64,000 bases of DNA, from positions 372,001 to 436,000 of the forward strand of contig CAWFXP010000001.1 in the NCBI GenBank assembly GCA_963819905.1. Reading direction: 5' to 3'. How positions within the stretch are numbered: position 1 is the first letter of the stretch; each line of letters starts with the position of its first letter. A model generated the notes under the pieces. The model searched no databases, was not told where the DNA came from, and saw only the letters and a list, made by a program, of their open reading frames with translations. The DNA is from CAWCQC01 sp963819905 (GTDB lineage: Bacteria; Actinomycetota; Thermoleophilia; Gaiellales; Gaiellaceae). Positions 35,446 through 43,652 of the stretch are shown here, piece by piece. The translations under genes and the position numbers were made by a program.

Positions 35446-36467
35446 GCCTCTACGAGCTGGTCGCGGGCCTCGACGTCGAGATCGACGGCTTGCGCCTCGA
35501 GCAGCGTGAGCTCGAGGTCTCGAGCGGCTTCACCCGGGTCACGACGACGATCGTGCTGACGGGCGCGGGCGTAGAGGGCCGCGGCGAGGACGTCACCTAC
35601 GACGCCGTCGACCACGAGGACGTCCCGGAGCCCGACCTGCGCGGGCGGTCGAGCTTCGCCGACCTGTCGTCGCGGCTGGACGCGCTCGAGCTCTTCTCGA
35701 CACCCGCCCAGCGGCCCGCCTCGGGCGACTACCGGCGCTGGGGATTCGAGAGCGCCGCGCTCGACCTCGCGCTGCGGCAGGCAGGGATCTCCCTCGGCGA
35801 GGCGGTCGGGAGGCCGTATCGCCCCGTGCGGTTCGTCGTCTCGACGCGCCTCGACATCCGGCCCTGGCTGGCCCTCGACCCGTCGCTCGAGTTCAAGCTC
35901 GACCCGACGAGCGACTGGGACAGGGAGACGATGGCTGCCATCGCGGCGACGGACAGCGTGCGCGTGCTCGACTTCAAGGCGTACTACACGGGAACGATCG
36001 TCGACCAGGAGCCGGACGCCGGGCTCTACCGGGCGGCCGTGGAGCTGTTCCCGGCCGCGGTTCTCGAGGACGTGGCTCTCACCGACGAGACCCGGGCAGC
36101 GCTCGATGGCTCGCTCGAGCGGGTCTCGTGGGATGCGCCGATCCATTCGCTGGCCGACGTCGACGCGCTCGAGGTGCCGCCACGCTTCCTGAACATAAAG
36201 CCGTCGCGTTTCGGGTCGGTCGCTCGCCTTTTCGAGTGCATCGAGACGTGTCTCGAGCGGGGGATGGCGCTCTACGGCGGCGGCCAGTTCGAGCTCGGCG
36301 TGGGCCGCGGGCAGATCCAGGCGCTCGCGAGCCTGTTCTACGCGGACTCGGCCAACGACGTGGCGCCGGGCGGCTACAACGCGCCGGCGCCGGTCGAGGG
36401 ACTGCCGCGAAGCCCGCTCGAGCCGCCGGCCAGGCCGGACGGGTTCTCGTGGGAGAGCCGGGCGTAG
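35442..36467 (+). CDS. Enolase-superfamily (MLE-like) protein of unknown substrate
   Basis: A 341-residue enolase-superfamily member. The barrel motifs can be matched: FKLDPT (first catalytic Lys, but Asp where KxK has the second Lys), VLDFKAYY (first metal Asp), LEDVALTDE (second metal Glu), SWDAPI (third ligand) and NIKPSRFGSV (second catalytic Lys). The C-terminal block YGGGQFELGVGRGQIQ is typical of actinobacterial homologs annotated only as enolase-like. The missing KxK Lys argues for a lyase or synthase rather than a two-base racemase. GTG at 35442 overlaps the TPR stop. It is clearly different from the dgcA-like gene at 10 kb. Confidence 0.7.
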   Translation: MSLYELVAGLDVEIDGLRLEQRELEVSSGFTRVTTTIVLTGAGVEGRGEDVTYDAVDHEDVPEPDLRGRSSFADLSSRLDALELFSTPAQRPASGDYRRWGFESAALDLALRQAGISLGEAVGRPYRPVRFVVSTRLDIRPWLALDPSLEFKLDPTSDWDRETMAAIAATDSVRVLDFKAYYTGTIVDQEPDAGLYRAAVELFPAAVLEDVALTDETRAALDGSLERVSWDAPIHSLADVDALEVPPRFLNIKPSRFGSVARLFECIETCLERGMALYGGGQFELGVGRGQIQALASLFYADSANDVAPGGYNAPAPVEGLPRSPLEPPARPDGFSWESRA

Positions 36468-36799
36468 GCCAGGCGGCGTGGCCGCCTCCCGAGGCGGCCT
36501 TTCAGGGCGCGCTCTACTACGGCGAGACCCATCTGCGGCGCGGGAGCTACGGGCACGCCTATCGCCAGTTCGTGCGCGCCGGCGAGACCGCCCCCGGCCC
36601 CGAGGAACGCGAGCTCGCGCGCGGGCTCGTCCATCTGGCAGCCGCCGGCTACAAGCGCGGGGCAGGTGACCGACGGGGGTACGAGCGGCAGCTCGCGCGG
36701 GCCGTCGCCCGCCTCGGGCCGTTCCTCCCGACCGCCTGGAACCTCGACCTGGCCGGGCTCGTCGAGCTCGTTCGGGTCCCGACCGATCGTCTAGCCTGA
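36449..36799 (+). CDS. DUF309 family protein
   Basis: A 116-residue all-helical protein. The segment FQGALYYGETHLRRGSYGHA...FVRAGE and ERELARGLVHLAAAGYKRGAG matches the DUF309 pattern (a helical bundle with a conserved GL-Q/H-AAA helix), although the usual HE-x-WE motif is replaced by ETHLRRG. GTG at 36449 overlaps the enolase-like gene by 19 bases and is the first start compatible with the domain; the open frame further upstream lies inside that gene. Function unknown. Confidence 0.6.
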   Translation: MGEPGVGQAAWPPPEAAFQGALYYGETHLRRGSYGHAYRQFVRAGETAPGPEERELARGLVHLAAAGYKRGAGDRRGYERQLARAVARLGPFLPTAWNLDLAGLVELVRVPTDRLA

Positions 36800-36803
36800 G
36801 GTC

Positions 36804-37526
36804 ATGCGCCGGGCGACCCTGCTCTCGGTCGTGGTCGCGCTCGCCGTTCCGGCGGTTCTGCTCGGGAACGGCCTGTGGCTCCTGACGAACGGCTGGTACG
36901 TCCATGCGGAGTACGCGAGGCCGGGCTTCCCCGACGACACCCTCGGCTTCACGAAGGCCGAGCGGACCGAGCTCGCGCTCGTCGGGCTCGACTCGATCCA
37001 TCCCCTCAACCGGGACGGCGTCGACGTTCTCCGCGACGCACGGTTGCCCGACGGGAGCGTCGCCTTCACCGAGCGCGAGATCGTCCACATGGGCGACGTG
37101 CGCGGGCTCGTCGGCAAGGTGCTCCTCGCGCATGCGATCGCGCTCGCCGCGATCGTCGTCGTGGCGATCGTGGCGCACGCGAGCCGTCTCGGCGGGGTCC
37201 TCTCGCGCGGCATCCTGGCGGGGAGCTTCCTGACCCTCGCTCTCGCCGCGGCGCTCGGCCTGATGATGCTGATCTCGTTCGACTGGTTCTTCGTCCAGTT
37301 TCACGAGGCGCTCTTCACCGGCGACACGTGGCGCTTCGCCGACTCGGATACGCTGCTCCGGCTCTACCCGGACGCCTTCTGGAGCGACTTCGGCGGTGTG
37401 CTCGCAGCGCTGACCGTCGTCCAGGCGGCCGCCCTTGCGGGTGGTCTCTGGTGGTGGCGGCGGCGGGCCCGCGCCCGCGACGTCTCGCCCGTCACGCGGA
37501 CGGAGACAGCGCCGGGCTCGTCCTGA
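36804..37526 (+). CDS. DUF1461/TIGR01906 family integral membrane protein
   Basis: A 240-residue membrane protein with four helices: about 5-27, 113-133, 142-165 and 206-227. The signature of the TIGR01906 family, FDWFFVQFHEALFTGDTWRF followed by DTLLRLYPDAFW, is intact, in the extracytoplasmic loop. The ending is basic and cytoplasmic. Function is unknown; in other genomes it is often near nucleotide-metabolism or envelope genes. ATG start five bases after the DUF309 stop, so probably the last gene of the rightward unit beginning at 35083. Confidence 0.82.
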   Translation: MRRATLLSVVVALAVPAVLLGNGLWLLTNGWYVHAEYARPGFPDDTLGFTKAERTELALVGLDSIHPLNRDGVDVLRDARLPDGSVAFTEREIVHMGDVRGLVGKVLLAHAIALAAIVVVAIVAHASRLGGVLSRGILAGSFLTLALAAALGLMMLISFDWFFVQFHEALFTGDTWRFADSDTLLRLYPDAFWSDFGGVLAALTVVQAAALAGGLWWWRRRARARDVSPVTRTETAPGSS

Positions 37527-37536
37527 GCGGCGAGCC
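37515..37536. terminator. Hairpin between convergent genes
   Basis: GGCTCG (37515-37520) and CGAGCC (37531-37536) form a 6-bp stem with a 10-base loop spanning the DUF1461 stop, seven bases before the gltB stop on the other strand. Without a T-run it is only a candidate bidirectional terminator. Confidence 0.35.
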
Positions 37537-37542
37537 GTAGTC

Positions 37543-40500
37543 TCAGGCGGGCTTGCCGGCGACCGTTCCCTCGGCTGCGCTCTCGATCCGCGCGACCTCA
37601 GCTAGCGGGGCGACCCGCCAGAATTCCGCGCCGGCCTCGTGCCAGCGGCCGAGCAGCACTTGAGCGACCGCCGAGCCGGTGAAGCGAACGTGGCGGGCCA
37701 GCAGCTCGCGGAGCGTGTCGAGCTCCTGCGCGTCGAGGCGGCTCGCTCCGACGAGCTGCGGGTTCAGGTAGCGCTCCAGCCGCTCCCCGGGGTCGTGGAC
37801 GAAGACTTGACCGCCGGTCATCCCGGCGCCGAGGTTGAGGCCGTACGGGCCGAGGATCGCGACCGTGCCGCCCGTCATGTACTCGCAGGGATGGTCGCCG
37901 GTGCCCTCGACGACGGCCACAGCGCCGGAGTTGCGCACGCAGAACCGCTCGCCGGCGGCGCCCGCGCAGTAGAGCTCTCCTCCGGTGGCGCCGTAGAGCA
38001 CCGTGTTCCCGAGCAGCACCGGCGCGCCTGCGTCGCCGTCGGGCGGGCGGACGACGATACGGCCGCCGCCCATGCCCTTGCCGACGTAGTCGTTTGCCTC
38101 GCCCGTCAGGCGAAGCTCGACGCCCTCGGTCAGGAACGCGCCGAAGGCCTGTCCGGCAACCCCCTCGAAGGAGGCGCGAATCCGGCCCGGCGGTGCCGCC
38201 GCGCCGAAGCGCTTGCCGATCCGGCCGCCGAGGAGGGCGCCGACGGTGCGGTCGCCGTTCGAGATCGGGTAGGTGAGATCGACCAGCACGGAGCGGTCGA
38301 GCGCTTCGGCTGCCTCCTCTGCCAGGCGTGCTCCCAGCTGCCAGCCGTCGGGCTCGACGTGCGTGTCGCCGTCGAAGCCCGTCGGGCCGTCTCCCGCAGA
38401 GGCGAGCAGCGGACGCAGGTCGAGGCTGTCGATGCGCGGTTCTCCGGTCGTCGCCGGCCGGAGCAGATCGACGCGGCCGACCGCCTCGCCGAACGTTCGC
38501 AGCCCGAGCCGCGCCAGCGTGCGGCGGACGTCCTCGGCCACGAAGGTGAGGAAGGCCATGACCTGCTCGGGGGTCCCCGCGAACTTCTCGCGCAGCTCTG
38601 GACGCTGCGTGGCGATGCCGACCGGGCACGTGTCGACGTGGCACGAGCGCACCATCAGGCAGCCCTCGGCGAGGAGGAGCGCAGTCCCGAAGCTGACCTC
38701 GTCGGCGCCGAGAAGCGCGGCGACGATCACGTCCCGTCCCGTCTTGAAGCCGCCGTCGGCGCGGACGCGGACGCGGCCTCGCAGCCCGTTCGCGACGAGC
38801 GCCTGCTGCGTCTCGGCCAGGCCGAGCTCCCAGGGCGCGCCGGCGTTCTTGATCGAGGTCAGCGGGCTCGCGCCGGTGCCGCCGTCCGCGCCGGCGATGT
38901 GCACGGTGTCGGCGAGCGCCTTCACGACGCCGGCAGCCACGAGGCCGACGCCGCTCTCGGAGACGAGCTTGACCGAGACGGCCGCATCCGGGTTCACCTG
39001 CTTGAGGTCGAAGATGAGCTGCGCCAGGTCCTCGATCGAGTAGATGTCGTGGTGCGGCGGCGGTGAGATGAGCGCGACGCCGGGCACGGTGTGGCGCAGG
39101 CGTGCGATCTCGGTCGAGACCTTGTGCCCGGGGAGCTGGCCTCCTTCACCGGGCTTCGAGCCCTGGGCGATCTTGATCTGGAGCTCGTCGGCGTAAGCGG
39201 CGTACTCCGGCGTGACGCCGAAGCGGCCGGACGCGACCTGCTTGATGCGGCAGTTCCGCTCGTCGCGGAAGCGCGCGGGATCCTCGCCGCCCTCACCGGA
39301 GTTCGCCTTGCCGCCGAGGCGGTTGAGCGCGACGGCGATCGTCTCGTGGGCCTCTGCGGAGAGCGCGCCGTGCGACATGGCCCCGCCCGAGAAGCGCGCG
39401 AGGATCGCCCGGGAGGGCTCTACCTCGTCGAGCGGAACGGGCTCGCCTGCCGGCACGAGCTCGAGCAGGTCACGCGGCTCCATCGGCGCCCGCCCGTTGA
39501 CGAGCCCCGCGAACTTCTCGTACAGGCCCCAGCCGTCGAGGCCGTTCGCAGTAGAGCCGTTCCCCGCGACCGCCTTGCGAAGCGCGTGGGCGGCCACGAG
39601 CTCGTGCATCGCGTCGACGACGTCGCCGTTCGTCTCGTGCGGCTCGCCGCCCTTTCGCCACTTCACGTAGCCGGGGCTCTCGAGCGTCACCTTGCCACCC
39701 CCGGCGAACGCGGTTGCCCGCTCGACCAGCTCACGCTCGAGCTCGTCGAAGCCGATGCCCGCGATCGGGCTCGGCGTGCCGACGAACGCCGACGCCACGA
39801 TCTCGGGCGCGAGGCCGACAATCTCGAAGATCTGGGCGCCGCAGTAGCTGGCGACGTCCGAGATACCCATCTTCGACATCACCTTGAGGACGCCGTCCTC
39901 GATCGCATGCTTGAACCGCCGCTGGGCCTCAGCGGCCGAGGGGCGATCGCCGCCGATCTTGTCCGCCGCCGCCAGCTGGGCGAGCGTCTCGAGGACGAGG
40001 CGCGGACAGATCGCCTCGGCTCCGTACCCGAGCAGGCACGCGAAGTGATGCACCTCGCGCGCCTCGTCCGTCTCGACGACGAGCGTCGCCTTCGTCCGCA
40101 GGCCGGTCGAGACGAGACGGTGGTGAACGAGCCCGGTGGCGAGCAGCGACGGCAGCGGGATCCTGTCCGGAGCGGTGTCCGAGACGAGCAGCATCCCGGC
40201 GCCCGCACGCACCGCAGCCTCGGCCTCGCCGGCGAGCCGCTCACAAGCGGCTCGAAGCCCTTCGTCCGGCGCGAAGCTCGCGTCGAGGCGAACCGGGGAG
40301 ATCTGCTCGAGCGCGTCGGGGAACAGGAAGAAGCTCTCGAGCTCGATTCCCGCTGCCACTTCGGGGCCGGACGACAGAAGCGGAGCGCGGCTGCCGAGCA
40401 CCGTCCGCAGCGACATGACGAACCGCTCGCGAAGGTGGTCGATCGGTGGGTTGGTGACCTGGGCGAAGCGCTGCTTGAAGTAGTGGAACAGCGGCCGCGC

Positions 40501-41976
40501 GCGGCCGGCGAGCGGCGGCAGCGCCGTGTCGTCGCCCATCGAGTACGTCGGGTCGTGCGCCGTCGAGGCTATCGGCCGGAGGATCATCGTGAGCTCTTCG
40601 CGGGTGTAGCCGTAGGCCGCCTGGCGGGCAGTGAGCTCGCCGTCGGGCGGCTCGACGGGCGATCCGCTCGAACCGCTGACGAGCCCTTCGTCGAGCCAGG
40701 CTCCGTACGGGTGCGCCGCAGCGAGCCAGGGCTTCAGCTGCCAGTCCTCCTCGAAGCCGCGTTCGGCGTCGACCGCGATCATCTGACCGGGACGGAGCTT
40801 CCCGCGCCGGACGGCGCCGCGGCCGTCGAGCGAGACGGTCCCAGCCTCGGACGAGCAGACCACCAGGCCGTCCTCGCACACCGCGTAGCGGAGCGGGCGC
40901 AAGCCGTTGCGGTCGAGGGCGGCTCCGACGACGCGTCCGTCGGTGAACACGAGCCCGGCCGGGCCGTCCCAGGGCTCGAGGAGACCCGCGTGGTAGCGGT
41001 AGAACGCCCGCACGTCGTCGGGGAGCTCCTCGTTCCCCTCCCAGGCCGGCGGCACCAGCATCGAGACCGCGTGCCGGACGTCCCGGTCACCGTGGACGAT
41101 GAAATCGAGCGCGTTGTCCAGCATCGCGGAGTCCGATCCGGCCTCGTCGAGCACGGGGTGGTAGAGCTCGTCGTCCGCGGAGCCGAAGTTGCCCTCGCGG
41201 GCGCGCATCCAGTTGATGTTCCCCTGGATCGTGTTGATCTCGCCGTTGTGGCAGAGGTAGCGGAACGGCTGCGCGCGCTCCCACGACGGCATCGTGTTCG
41301 TCGAGAACCGCTGGTGGAAGATCCCGAACGGGACGGCGAGGTCGCGGTTGCCGAGATCGACGTAGAAGTCACCGAGCTCGTCGGCGGCGCAGAGCGCCTT
41401 GTAGGTCACCGTGCGGAACGAGAGCGAGGCGACGTACATCCCGCCCGCGCGCTCCGCCCGCCGGCGCGCGCGGTAGGCGCGCCACTCGGCCTCCGTCTCG
41501 GATGCGCCGGGCGGCGGCGCGAGCTGGAGCTGCTCGATGTGCGGCATGCTCGCGCGGGCCTGCTCGCCGAGGTGATCGGGCGCGACCGGAACGGAACGCC
41601 AGCCCAGGGGCTCGATGCCTTCCTCGCGGCAGGCCTCTTCGAGCACGCTCCGTGCCGATTCGTCGCGGCGGAAGACCATCGCAAGTCCTGCCCCCGGGCG
41701 TGCGCGCAGAACGTCCGGGATCGGGAGCAGCAGGCCCGCACCGTCTCCCGTCCGGCGGTCGGCGGCCGTCGCGCCGCGGTGGCGCACCCGCCGGAGCCCC
41801 TCGATCAGGAGGTCGACGATCTCACGCGAGGCGCGGCCGTCGGCGTTCGCGACGAAGCCGATGCCGCAGGCGTCGCGCTCGGTGCTCGGATCGTAGAGGG
41901 TGGTGGCGGCGATGGCGGGCCCTCCCGGGAGTGCGTTCTCTGGTCGTAGCGGTTGGCGGATGCGGTTGTGCGTCAC
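37543..41976 (-). CDS. gltB: Glutamate synthase (NADPH) large subunit
   Basis: A 1477-residue GOGAT large subunit that transfers the glutamine amide to 2-oxoglutarate. The N-terminal glutaminase starts at Cys37 (ERDACGIGFVA), so a 36-residue propeptide is removed. The FMN/synthase domain (about 850-1200) has KPGEGGQLPGHKV and the 3Fe-4S cysteines in RSCHVDTCPVGIATQ. The C-terminal GXGXG beta-helix domain contains GGRIVV and GLNLGAGMTGG. The partner gltD is not in the window, which is unusual because gltBD is normally an operon. It has its own promoter at 42141-42113 and a leader of about 130 bases. Confidence 0.96.
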   Translation of the reverse strand: MTHNRIRQPLRPENALPGGPAIAATTLYDPSTERDACGIGFVANADGRASREIVDLLIEGLRRVRHRGATAADRRTGDGAGLLLPIPDVLRARPGAGLAMVFRRDESARSVLEEACREEGIEPLGWRSVPVAPDHLGEQARASMPHIEQLQLAPPPGASETEAEWRAYRARRRAERAGGMYVASLSFRTVTYKALCAADELGDFYVDLGNRDLAVPFGIFHQRFSTNTMPSWERAQPFRYLCHNGEINTIQGNINWMRAREGNFGSADDELYHPVLDEAGSDSAMLDNALDFIVHGDRDVRHAVSMLVPPAWEGNEELPDDVRAFYRYHAGLLEPWDGPAGLVFTDGRVVGAALDRNGLRPLRYAVCEDGLVVCSSEAGTVSLDGRGAVRRGKLRPGQMIAVDAERGFEEDWQLKPWLAAAHPYGAWLDEGLVSGSSGSPVEPPDGELTARQAAYGYTREELTMILRPIASTAHDPTYSMGDDTALPPLAGRARPLFHYFKQRFAQVTNPPIDHLRERFVMSLRTVLGSRAPLLSSGPEVAAGIELESFFLFPDALEQISPVRLDASFAPDEGLRAACERLAGEAEAAVRAGAGMLLVSDTAPDRIPLPSLLATGLVHHRLVSTGLRTKATLVVETDEAREVHHFACLLGYGAEAICPRLVLETLAQLAAADKIGGDRPSAAEAQRRFKHAIEDGVLKVMSKMGISDVASYCGAQIFEIVGLAPEIVASAFVGTPSPIAGIGFDELERELVERATAFAGGGKVTLESPGYVKWRKGGEPHETNGDVVDAMHELVAAHALRKAVAGNGSTANGLDGWGLYEKFAGLVNGRAPMEPRDLLELVPAGEPVPLDEVEPSRAILARFSGGAMSHGALSAEAHETIAVALNRLGGKANSGEGGEDPARFRDERNCRIKQVASGRFGVTPEYAAYADELQIKIAQGSKPGEGGQLPGHKVSTEIARLRHTVPGVALISPPPHHDIYSIEDLAQLIFDLKQVNPDAAVSVKLVSESGVGLVAAGVVKALADTVHIAGADGGTGASPLTSIKNAGAPWELGLAETQQALVANGLRGRVRVRADGGFKTGRDVIVAALLGADEVSFGTALLLAEGCLMVRSCHVDTCPVGIATQRPELREKFAGTPEQVMAFLTFVAEDVRRTLARLGLRTFGEAVGRVDLLRPATTGEPRIDSLDLRPLLASAGDGPTGFDGDTHVEPDGWQLGARLAEEAAEALDRSVLVDLTYPISNGDRTVGALLGGRIGKRFGAAAPPGRIRASFEGVAGQAFGAFLTEGVELRLTGEANDYVGKGMGGGRIVVRPPDGDAGAPVLLGNTVLYGATGGELYCAGAAGERFCVRNSGAVAVVEGTGDHPCEYMTGGTVAILGPYGLNLGAGMTGGQVFVHDPGERLERYLNPQLVGASRLDAQELDTLRELLARHVRFTGSAVAQVLLGRWHEAGAEFWRVAPLAEVARIESAAEGTVAGKPA

Positions 41977-42027
41977 GCCTCGCCCTTCAGTCGGCCGGCC
42001 GGCAAACGAGGCGAGAGAGACGCCGGC

Positions 42028-42102
42028 TCAGCGACTGACCGCAGGGGCAGCCGGCGACGACGTGGCCGTCGCAACCGTGTCCGGCTTGTCCCAGCGGGCC
42101 AT
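42028..42102 (-). CDS. Possible 24-residue leader peptide of gltB
   Basis: A short ORF in the gltB leader: ATG at 42102, about four bases after the predicted transcription start, then MARWDKPDTVATATSSPAAP and AVSR before TGA at 42028. It ends 51 bases before the gltB ATG. A GC-rich stretch that can pair (GCCGGC copies and CTCGCC with GGCGAG) follows it. The codons show no run of Gln or Glu, so classic attenuation by those is not evident. It may be fortuitous. Confidence 0.35.
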   Translation of the reverse strand: MARWDKPDTVATATSSPAAPAVSR

Positions 42103-42112
42103 GCTGGCGGTA

Positions 42113-42141
42113 ACAATAGGGACATCCGGGCCAATGGTCAA
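42113..42141 (-). promoter_or_regulatory. gltB promoter
   Basis: Minus-strand TTGACC (42141-42136), exactly 17 bases, TATTGT (42118-42113). It predicts RNA from about 42106. No palindromic operator is seen around it. Confidence 0.7.
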
Positions 42142-42199
42142 GCAACGGTCGGACGGAAAGCCCTCGGCGAGGCGCCTCGCGCTGTTCGGCGGTCTCGCG

Positions 42200-42286
42200 C
42201 CGCGTGTCTCACGCCGCGTGTCTCACGCCGCGTGTCAGATCTGCGCGCCGCGTGTCAGATCTTGCTCGCCGCGTGTCAGAGCTTGA
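42200..42286. repeat. RAYT-associated repeats, left cluster
   Basis: Five copies of CCGCGTGTC begin at 42200, 42214, 42228, 42248 and 42269. The last three continue as GTGTCAGATCTGCG, GTGTCAGATCTTGC and GTGTCAGAGCTTGA, the reverse complement of the GCAAGATCTGACAC motif on the right side of the transposase. The transposase stop codon (42278-42276) lies within the fifth copy. Confidence 0.8.
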
Positions 42287-43103
42287 TGTTGCGTTCCTCG
42301 AGCGCTGCGAGGCGCCGGCTGATCGTCGAGTAGTGGAGTTCGAACTCGCCGGCGATCTCCCGGAGTCGGTAGTCGTATTGCCGGTAGGCGACCAGGATCG
42401 CTCGGTCGCCATGAGTCGACCGGAGCTCCGCGAGAGATGGACGGGGGAGGCGGCTCTGCCGCTTCGGTGCCTCGTCCGTCGCCCTTCCTGCGAGATGGCG
42501 CTCGGCGAACGCAGGGGTGCCCATGACGATGGCACCGTCGGAGGCTCGTCGATCCGGGGTAGGCTCGGCGACGAAAGCGCGGTACCGTCGGCGGGCCGTT
42601 GGCAGGTCCTTCGCGAACTGCCGGAGGAGCCAATCGACGGTCAGGCAGGGCTCGGCCGTGACGATGCCGCACAGGGCGCGATGAGCCGACCATGGCCACT
42701 CCTCAGGCCGCTGGCAGAGCCTGGCGCGTACGGGGTTGAGCGCCACGTAGCGGGCTGCCTCGAGCATATGGGCGCCTTTCTCGACGAGCACGGCGTGGTA
42801 GCGAGCCTGGAACAGGTGACCCGCGGTGCCGAGGCGCTTGTGGAGCGAGAGGGCGTACCCGCTGAGCAGCTGTTGCATCGCGCGGCCGAGATTCGGTCGA
42901 GTCGTTTCGAGGAGGAGATGGAAGTGGTTGTTCATCAGGCAGTAGGAGTGACAGGCGAGCCCGAGACGACCCATAACGAAGCCGAGCCGCTTGAGAAAGC
43001 GCTCGCGATCGACGACGTCGAGGTAGATGTCCTGTCCATGGTTCCCGCGTGCCGTCACGTGATACACGGCGAACGGAACATCGATGCGAAGCGGCCGACC
43101 CAC
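42276..43103 (-). CDS. REP-associated tyrosine transposase (RAYT, Y1_Tnp/IS200-like)
   Basis: A 275-residue HUH-superfamily single-strand transposase. The metal-binding HxH is in LMNNHFHLLLET near residue 58, and the catalytic Tyr in the helix ARYVALNPVRARL near 118, as in E. coli TnpA-REP. The N-terminus RIDVPFAVYHVTARGNHGQ is the RAYT start. A C-terminal helix-turn-helix (YRLREIAGEFELHYSTISRR) may bind the flanking repeats. GTG start. It is framed by inverted repeats (42200-42286 and 43168-43204). RAYTs are usually single-copy, domesticated genes that spread REP sequences rather than move themselves. Confidence 0.9.
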   Translation of the reverse strand: MGRPLRIDVPFAVYHVTARGNHGQDIYLDVVDRERFLKRLGFVMGRLGLACHSYCLMNNHFHLLLETTRPNLGRAMQQLLSGYALSLHKRLGTAGHLFQARYHAVLVEKGAHMLEAARYVALNPVRARLCQRPEEWPWSAHRALCGIVTAEPCLTVDWLLRQFAKDLPTARRRYRAFVAEPTPDRRASDGAIVMGTPAFAERHLAGRATDEAPKRQSRLPRPSLAELRSTHGDRAILVAYRQYDYRLREIAGEFELHYSTISRRLAALEERNIKL

Positions 43104-43167
43104 GGTTCGACCCTAGTTCGGCCCAGCGCGCGAATGGGTCACGGGCCAGAGCCGAAACACCTGCAAC

Positions 43168-43204
43168 GCAAGATCTGACACCCGGCAGCGCAAGATCTGA
43201 CACC
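43168..43204. repeat. RAYT-associated repeats, right cluster
   Basis: Two exact copies of GCAAGATCTGACACC (43168-43182 and 43190-43204), 22 bases apart. They are inverted relative to the left cluster and identical in period to the pairs in the pyrK tail. They lie 65 bases upstream of the transposase start. Confidence 0.8.
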
Positions 43205-43252
43205 GCAAAGCCCGGCTTGACACGTTTGGATGCCTCGGCCACACTGCAGGGA

Positions 43253-43381
43253 ATGCCGAGGACGCCCGCCAGGGTCAAGACGCGCGTGGCCGAGGCTCCG
43301 GTTCCGTCCGGGGCCCTGCTCGTCGCGCTGGCAGCGCTCACGGCTCTCCTGATCGTCGTCCTCGTCGTCATCCCCCGCTAG
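43253..43381 (+). CDS. Small single-span membrane protein
   Basis: A 42-residue ORF: a basic start (MPRTPARVKTRVAEAP) and one strong membrane helix (GALLVALAALTALLIVVLVV) ending IPR. TTGACA at 43217-43222 and a weak CACACT at 43240-43245 with 17-base spacing would start RNA at about 43252, giving a leaderless message. Size and layout are those of real small membrane proteins, but no family is recognised. A role with the ilv genes downstream is not shown. Confidence 0.5.
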   Translation: MPRTPARVKTRVAEAPVPSGALLVALAALTALLIVVLVVIPR

Positions 43382-43484
43382 GGGGAGACACGACGCTCAC
43401 GCGGCTTCGGGCCGCACACGCCGACCGGACTAAGGGAGAAGTGCGCCCGCGCAGCGTGCGAGGGCCGAGCGGAAGGGACGAGCG

Positions 43485-43652
43485 ATGGGATCGAACGACG
43501 AGTCGAACGGCCAGAAGGTGAGCGGCCGCTCGCGGCGAAGCCGGTACAGTTTCCTGCCGGCCGGGACGCCGCAGCGGGTCGACCCGCGGGCCGGGGACGA
43601 GGCCGTGTACAGCGGCGACCGAGGGCGACGGGACGAGGTGATGCTGTCATGA
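43485..43652 (+). CDS. 55-residue hypothetical protein overlapping ilvB
   Basis: A short ORF with ATG at 43485, preceded by GAAGGGA, ending in TGA that overlaps the ilvB ATG (ATGA at 43649-43652). The product is polar and basic with SGRSRRSRYSFLPAGTPQRV in the middle and an acidic end. The four-base overlap and good ribosome site make translation likely and would couple it to ilvB. It has very few Ile, Leu or Val codons, so it is not a classic ilv attenuator peptide. No family is recognised. Confidence 0.6.
   Translation: MGSNDESNGQKVSGRSRRSRYSFLPAGTPQRVDPRAGDEAVYSGDRGRRDEVMLS

Noticed and set aside
39091..41949. A 950-codon open frame antisense to gltB
   Set aside because: Arg/Asp/Val-rich product with no motif; it is the mirror of third-position GC bias on a well-supported gene. 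The same applies to long antisense frames at 23006-25759, 45240-48194, 43430-45943 and 3340-4638.
41977..42112. Glutamine riboswitch in the gltB leader
   Set aside because: The conserved core of known glutamine riboswitches could not be matched; only generic GC pairing is seen.
42200..42286. CRISPR-like array of short regular repeats
   Set aside because: Repeats are 9-14 bp with 5-12 bp between, too short, and no cas genes are near; the motif recurs around the transposase and in pyrK.
43382..43648. Branched-chain attenuator peptide before ilvB
   Set aside because: The small ORF has no run of Leu, Ile or Val codons and there is no terminator/antiterminator pair that I can see.
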